A stretch of 5,865 nt of DNA, taken from an uncultured Pirellula sp. Its GTDB lineage: Bacteria > Planctomycetota > Planctomycetia > Pirellulales > Pirellulaceae. Position 1 is the first letter of the stretch, and each line of letters opens with the position of its first letter. Below, one piece after another: positions 1 to 3,100 of this stretch. A program made the translations under genes and the position numbers. The stretch lies in assembly GCA_903892365.1 (NCBI GenBank), contig CAITIF010000071.1, forward strand, positions 1 to 5,865. The letters run 5' to 3'. A model generated the notes under the pieces. It ran no database searches. It was given only the letters and a program-made list of their open reading frames with translations, and was not told where the DNA came from.

Positions 1-24
1 CTGTTCATCTGTATCGTCTGTCGT

Positions 25-29
25 GAGGT
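25..29 (+). promoter_or_regulatory. Possible weak ribosome binding site
   Basis: GAGGT lies 10 bases before the ATG at 40. It partly matches the Shine-Dalgarno consensus, though the spacing is slightly long. Planctomycete genes often lack a clear site, so this is only a candidate. No promoter can be judged from the 39 bases available upstream. Confidence 0.35.
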
Positions 30-39
30 AACAACCTAA

Positions 40-150
40 ATGCGCCATCGTCGTTCGTCTAAACGTCAATCGTCTCGATCTTCGAAATCTAACTCAAAAA
101 GGCTGATACCACAGATTGAGCGACTTGAGCTACGAACGCTCTTAGCAAGT
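40..150 (+). other. Basic N-terminus with LEPR-XLL-like motif (residues 1-37)
   Basis: The first 21 residues are almost entirely Arg, Lys, Ser and Asn. They are followed by IERLELRTLLAS (residues 26-37), which matches the LEPR-XLL pattern (L-E-x-R-x-L-L) found at the N-terminus of many large exported proteins of planctomycetes and some other Gram-negative bacteria. There is no long hydrophobic core as in a classical Sec signal peptide. The family link suggests a role in export, but the mechanism is not established from sequence. The motif helps confirm the start codon. Confidence 0.85.
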
Positions 151-3100
151 GACATCGTCTGGAATGATGCTAACTGGGATGCTGAAGCCGATGCGCCCGA
201 TGACAGCATGATCGTGAAAGGGGCCGATGCGTTTTATTTCGGGGGACATCGGAACGTTGGTCTGAACTTGAGTATGAATCGAGTCGCCATTTCGACGGAG
301 AATGCTTCCGTACAATTACCAGACGGACTCACACGGCTTTGGGGGATGGCCAATAAAGCAGTTGTATATCAAACCGCTGATGAACTCACTCCCGCGCTGA
401 TCGCTCAACTGTCAGCTACGCCTGGAGTGCTGGATGTGAGTCCGGTGTATGTCGACATGGCTTCTGGGACTCACATGTCGGTGCTCAATGAAATCATTGT
501 TGGATTCAAGCCAAACCAAAACGCTTCCGATTTCTTCGCTCGGTATACCGAGTTTGCTTCCTTCGAACCTGTCATGGGGACGCAAAACCAATATGTTGGA
601 AAGATGGCAAAGAACGGCGGGCGTGCTGCGATCGACTTATCGAATCGATTGCTTTCTGATGCTTCGACAGAATGGGTGCATCCAAACTTTTATGTCAACT
701 TTGAGAAGCACTTTGTTCCCAACGATCCACGGTTCAACAACCAATGGCATCTGCGCAACCTTGGACAAGGCGGGGGCGTCGCAGATGCAGACTCAGACGT
801 AGATCTCGCTTGGGATGTCAATCAAGGAGGTTCGAGCTCGATCGTTGTCGCGGTCATCGATGATGGTGTTCAAGCGGCGCATCCGGACTTGAACGTCTGG
901 ATCAATTCAGGCGAAATCGCCGGGGACGGAATTGACAACGATAGTAATGGTTGGGTGGATGACATCAATGGCTGGAATTTCGTGACATTGTCCAACGCAT
1001 CCGAACCGATTGGGTCCGATGCTCACGGTACAGCCGTGGCCGGTGTGGCGGCAGCGCGAGGCAACAACAATCTCGGGGTGGCGGGTGCAGCCTACAATTC
1101 GCAGGTGATGTCGATTAAGGTTTTCCATGATAATTCGGTAGCAGCTTTGGATGACTTTGCCTCGGCCCTGTTGTATGCGGCTGGTATCACGGCCGATGGT
1201 CGAGGAACTTGGCGGGCCGGTGACTTGGTCAATAATTCGTGGGGGGGTGGTGGTCCGTTCCCTAGCATGAACGCAGCGCTCGCCATCGGTGTGGTGGAAG
1301 GGCGAGGAGGGATCGGAGCAACCTATTTCTTCTCCTCTGGAAATAATGGATCGGGCGTACTGGGTGAACCCTCAGGCCAATCAGCCTTTACCCCTGGGGT
1401 CATTGCGGTTGGCTCCACCAACAATCAAGGCGTCCGGTCCAGCTACAGCCAATACGGCGCAGCCCTCGATATCTTGGCACCAAGCAACGGGGGAACTCTA
1501 GCCATTGACACGACAGACCGAACAGGCGCCGATGGTTATGCTGCAGGCGACTACACGGGAACGGGCGGAACCGGATTTGGCGGGACGTCCTCTGCGTCGC
1601 CGTTAGCTGCAGGAATCGGTGCCTTGGCGCTGGCTCAAGCCCAAGCTCTAGGTGTGACTTTGCGACCTGCTGACTTCCGAGCCATGATTCGAAACAGCAC
1701 CGACTTGATCGGCGGTGTCAACTACAACATCACCACTGGAAAGCACATTGAATACGGCTTTGGTCGTGTCAATGCCTTCACCCTTGTGGATGGAATCGGC
1801 AAAGCAGAAATTTCCGTCGTCGATACAACCCGGGAAATTCCCTCAGGCGGAACTGTGAATTTAGGATCTGCTTTGGTGGGTCAATTTGTGGAAACCACCG
1901 TACGAGTGCGCAATCAAGGTACGGAAGATCTAACGATCGACTCGATCACCATGCCGGCATCGTTTTCGGCAGTGAACTTTGTCCCAACGTCCCTTGCGAT
2001 CGGCGAGGTTCTGCTTGTAACCGTTCGGTTCAGTCCGACAGTACCTGGCAACTTTGCGAGCGACATGTTCATCAATAGCAATGACACCAGCGAGTCTGCT
2101 TATCGAATTCGTTTGGTGGGTACAGCAACTGCCCCAAGCATTGGCGGGACGGCATTCGAAGATTTCGATAACAATGGAATCTACAATACTTACGAACGAG
2201 GTGTTTCGAGTCCAGGATTTGCTTATCTCGATGAGAACACCAATGGCTCCTTCGATATTGGGGAAAGACAGGCCAATATCAATGCCGCTGGTGACTACGC
2301 ATTTAACGCTCTTCCTAACGGAACCTACGACGTGCGTTTCGAGCTAGCAGGCTGGGACCGCACCTCGGCCGCTGCTGTTTATACGGTAACCCTTTCGAAC
2401 GCCGCGAGCTTTTCGATTGGCAACAACTTCGGTTACGGCAAAGAGGATCGAGTGTACGCTAAAGTCATCGAGGATCTCAATGCAAACGGTGTCTTGGACG
2501 GACTGGACTTGCCGCTTCCGGGTTTTGTCGTCAGCAGTGGTCGTACCAGCACGGACACTTTCGCTAGTACAGGCTCCGTTCCGATTGTTGACGTTGCCAC
2601 CTCTATTTCGACCATTTCTATCCCTGCAGGTAGCGGCTTGGTTCGAGATATCAATGTAACTATTAATCTGACCCACACTTGGGTAGAAGATCTGGACATC
2701 ACCTTGATCGCGCCCGACTCCACAGAAATTGTGCTTGCAAGTGGTGTCGGCTTGGACGGAGATGATTTTACTAACACCATTTTTGACGACAGTGCAACCA
2801 CCAGCATTTTTGCGGGCAACGCTCCTTTTACCGGTACGTTCCGCCCGGCTCAACCTCTTTCCAGTTTTAACGGGCTGCTTCTCGAAGGAACTTGGACATT
2901 AAAGATCGACGATTTGTTCACTGGCGATTTTGGAACATTGCTTAACTGGTCGATGGAAATTGAACGCGAACTCGCGGTGGTCTCAGATTCAAACGGCTGG
3001 GCACCTTTGGACCTGCCAAGCACTGCAACGACCGACGCCACGCTGATCTTGCAGCCAAGTTGGGAATACACCTTGCCGTCGAACGGGGTCCAAACGGTGA

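Noticed and set aside
1..39. Tail of an upstream gene ending at TAA 37-39
   Set aside because: Only 12 codons are visible, with no recognisable motif, so it cannot be told from a chance open stretch.
449..802. 117-codon plus-strand frame in another phase
   Set aside because: It overlaps the propeptide and the start of the protease out of frame, has no known motif, and its composition is unlike a real protein of this genome.
1241..1247. Run of seven G within the protease, possible slippage or phase-variation site
   Set aside because: It is explained by Trp-Gly-Gly codons of the conserved N-S-W-G-G segment, and the frame is intact; one short run is not evidence of phase variation.
2344..2853. 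169-codon reading frame on the minus strand
   Set aside because: It lies wholly inside the SdrD B-like and P domain coding region of the plus-strand gene, shows no recognisable domain, and is explained as an antisense shadow.
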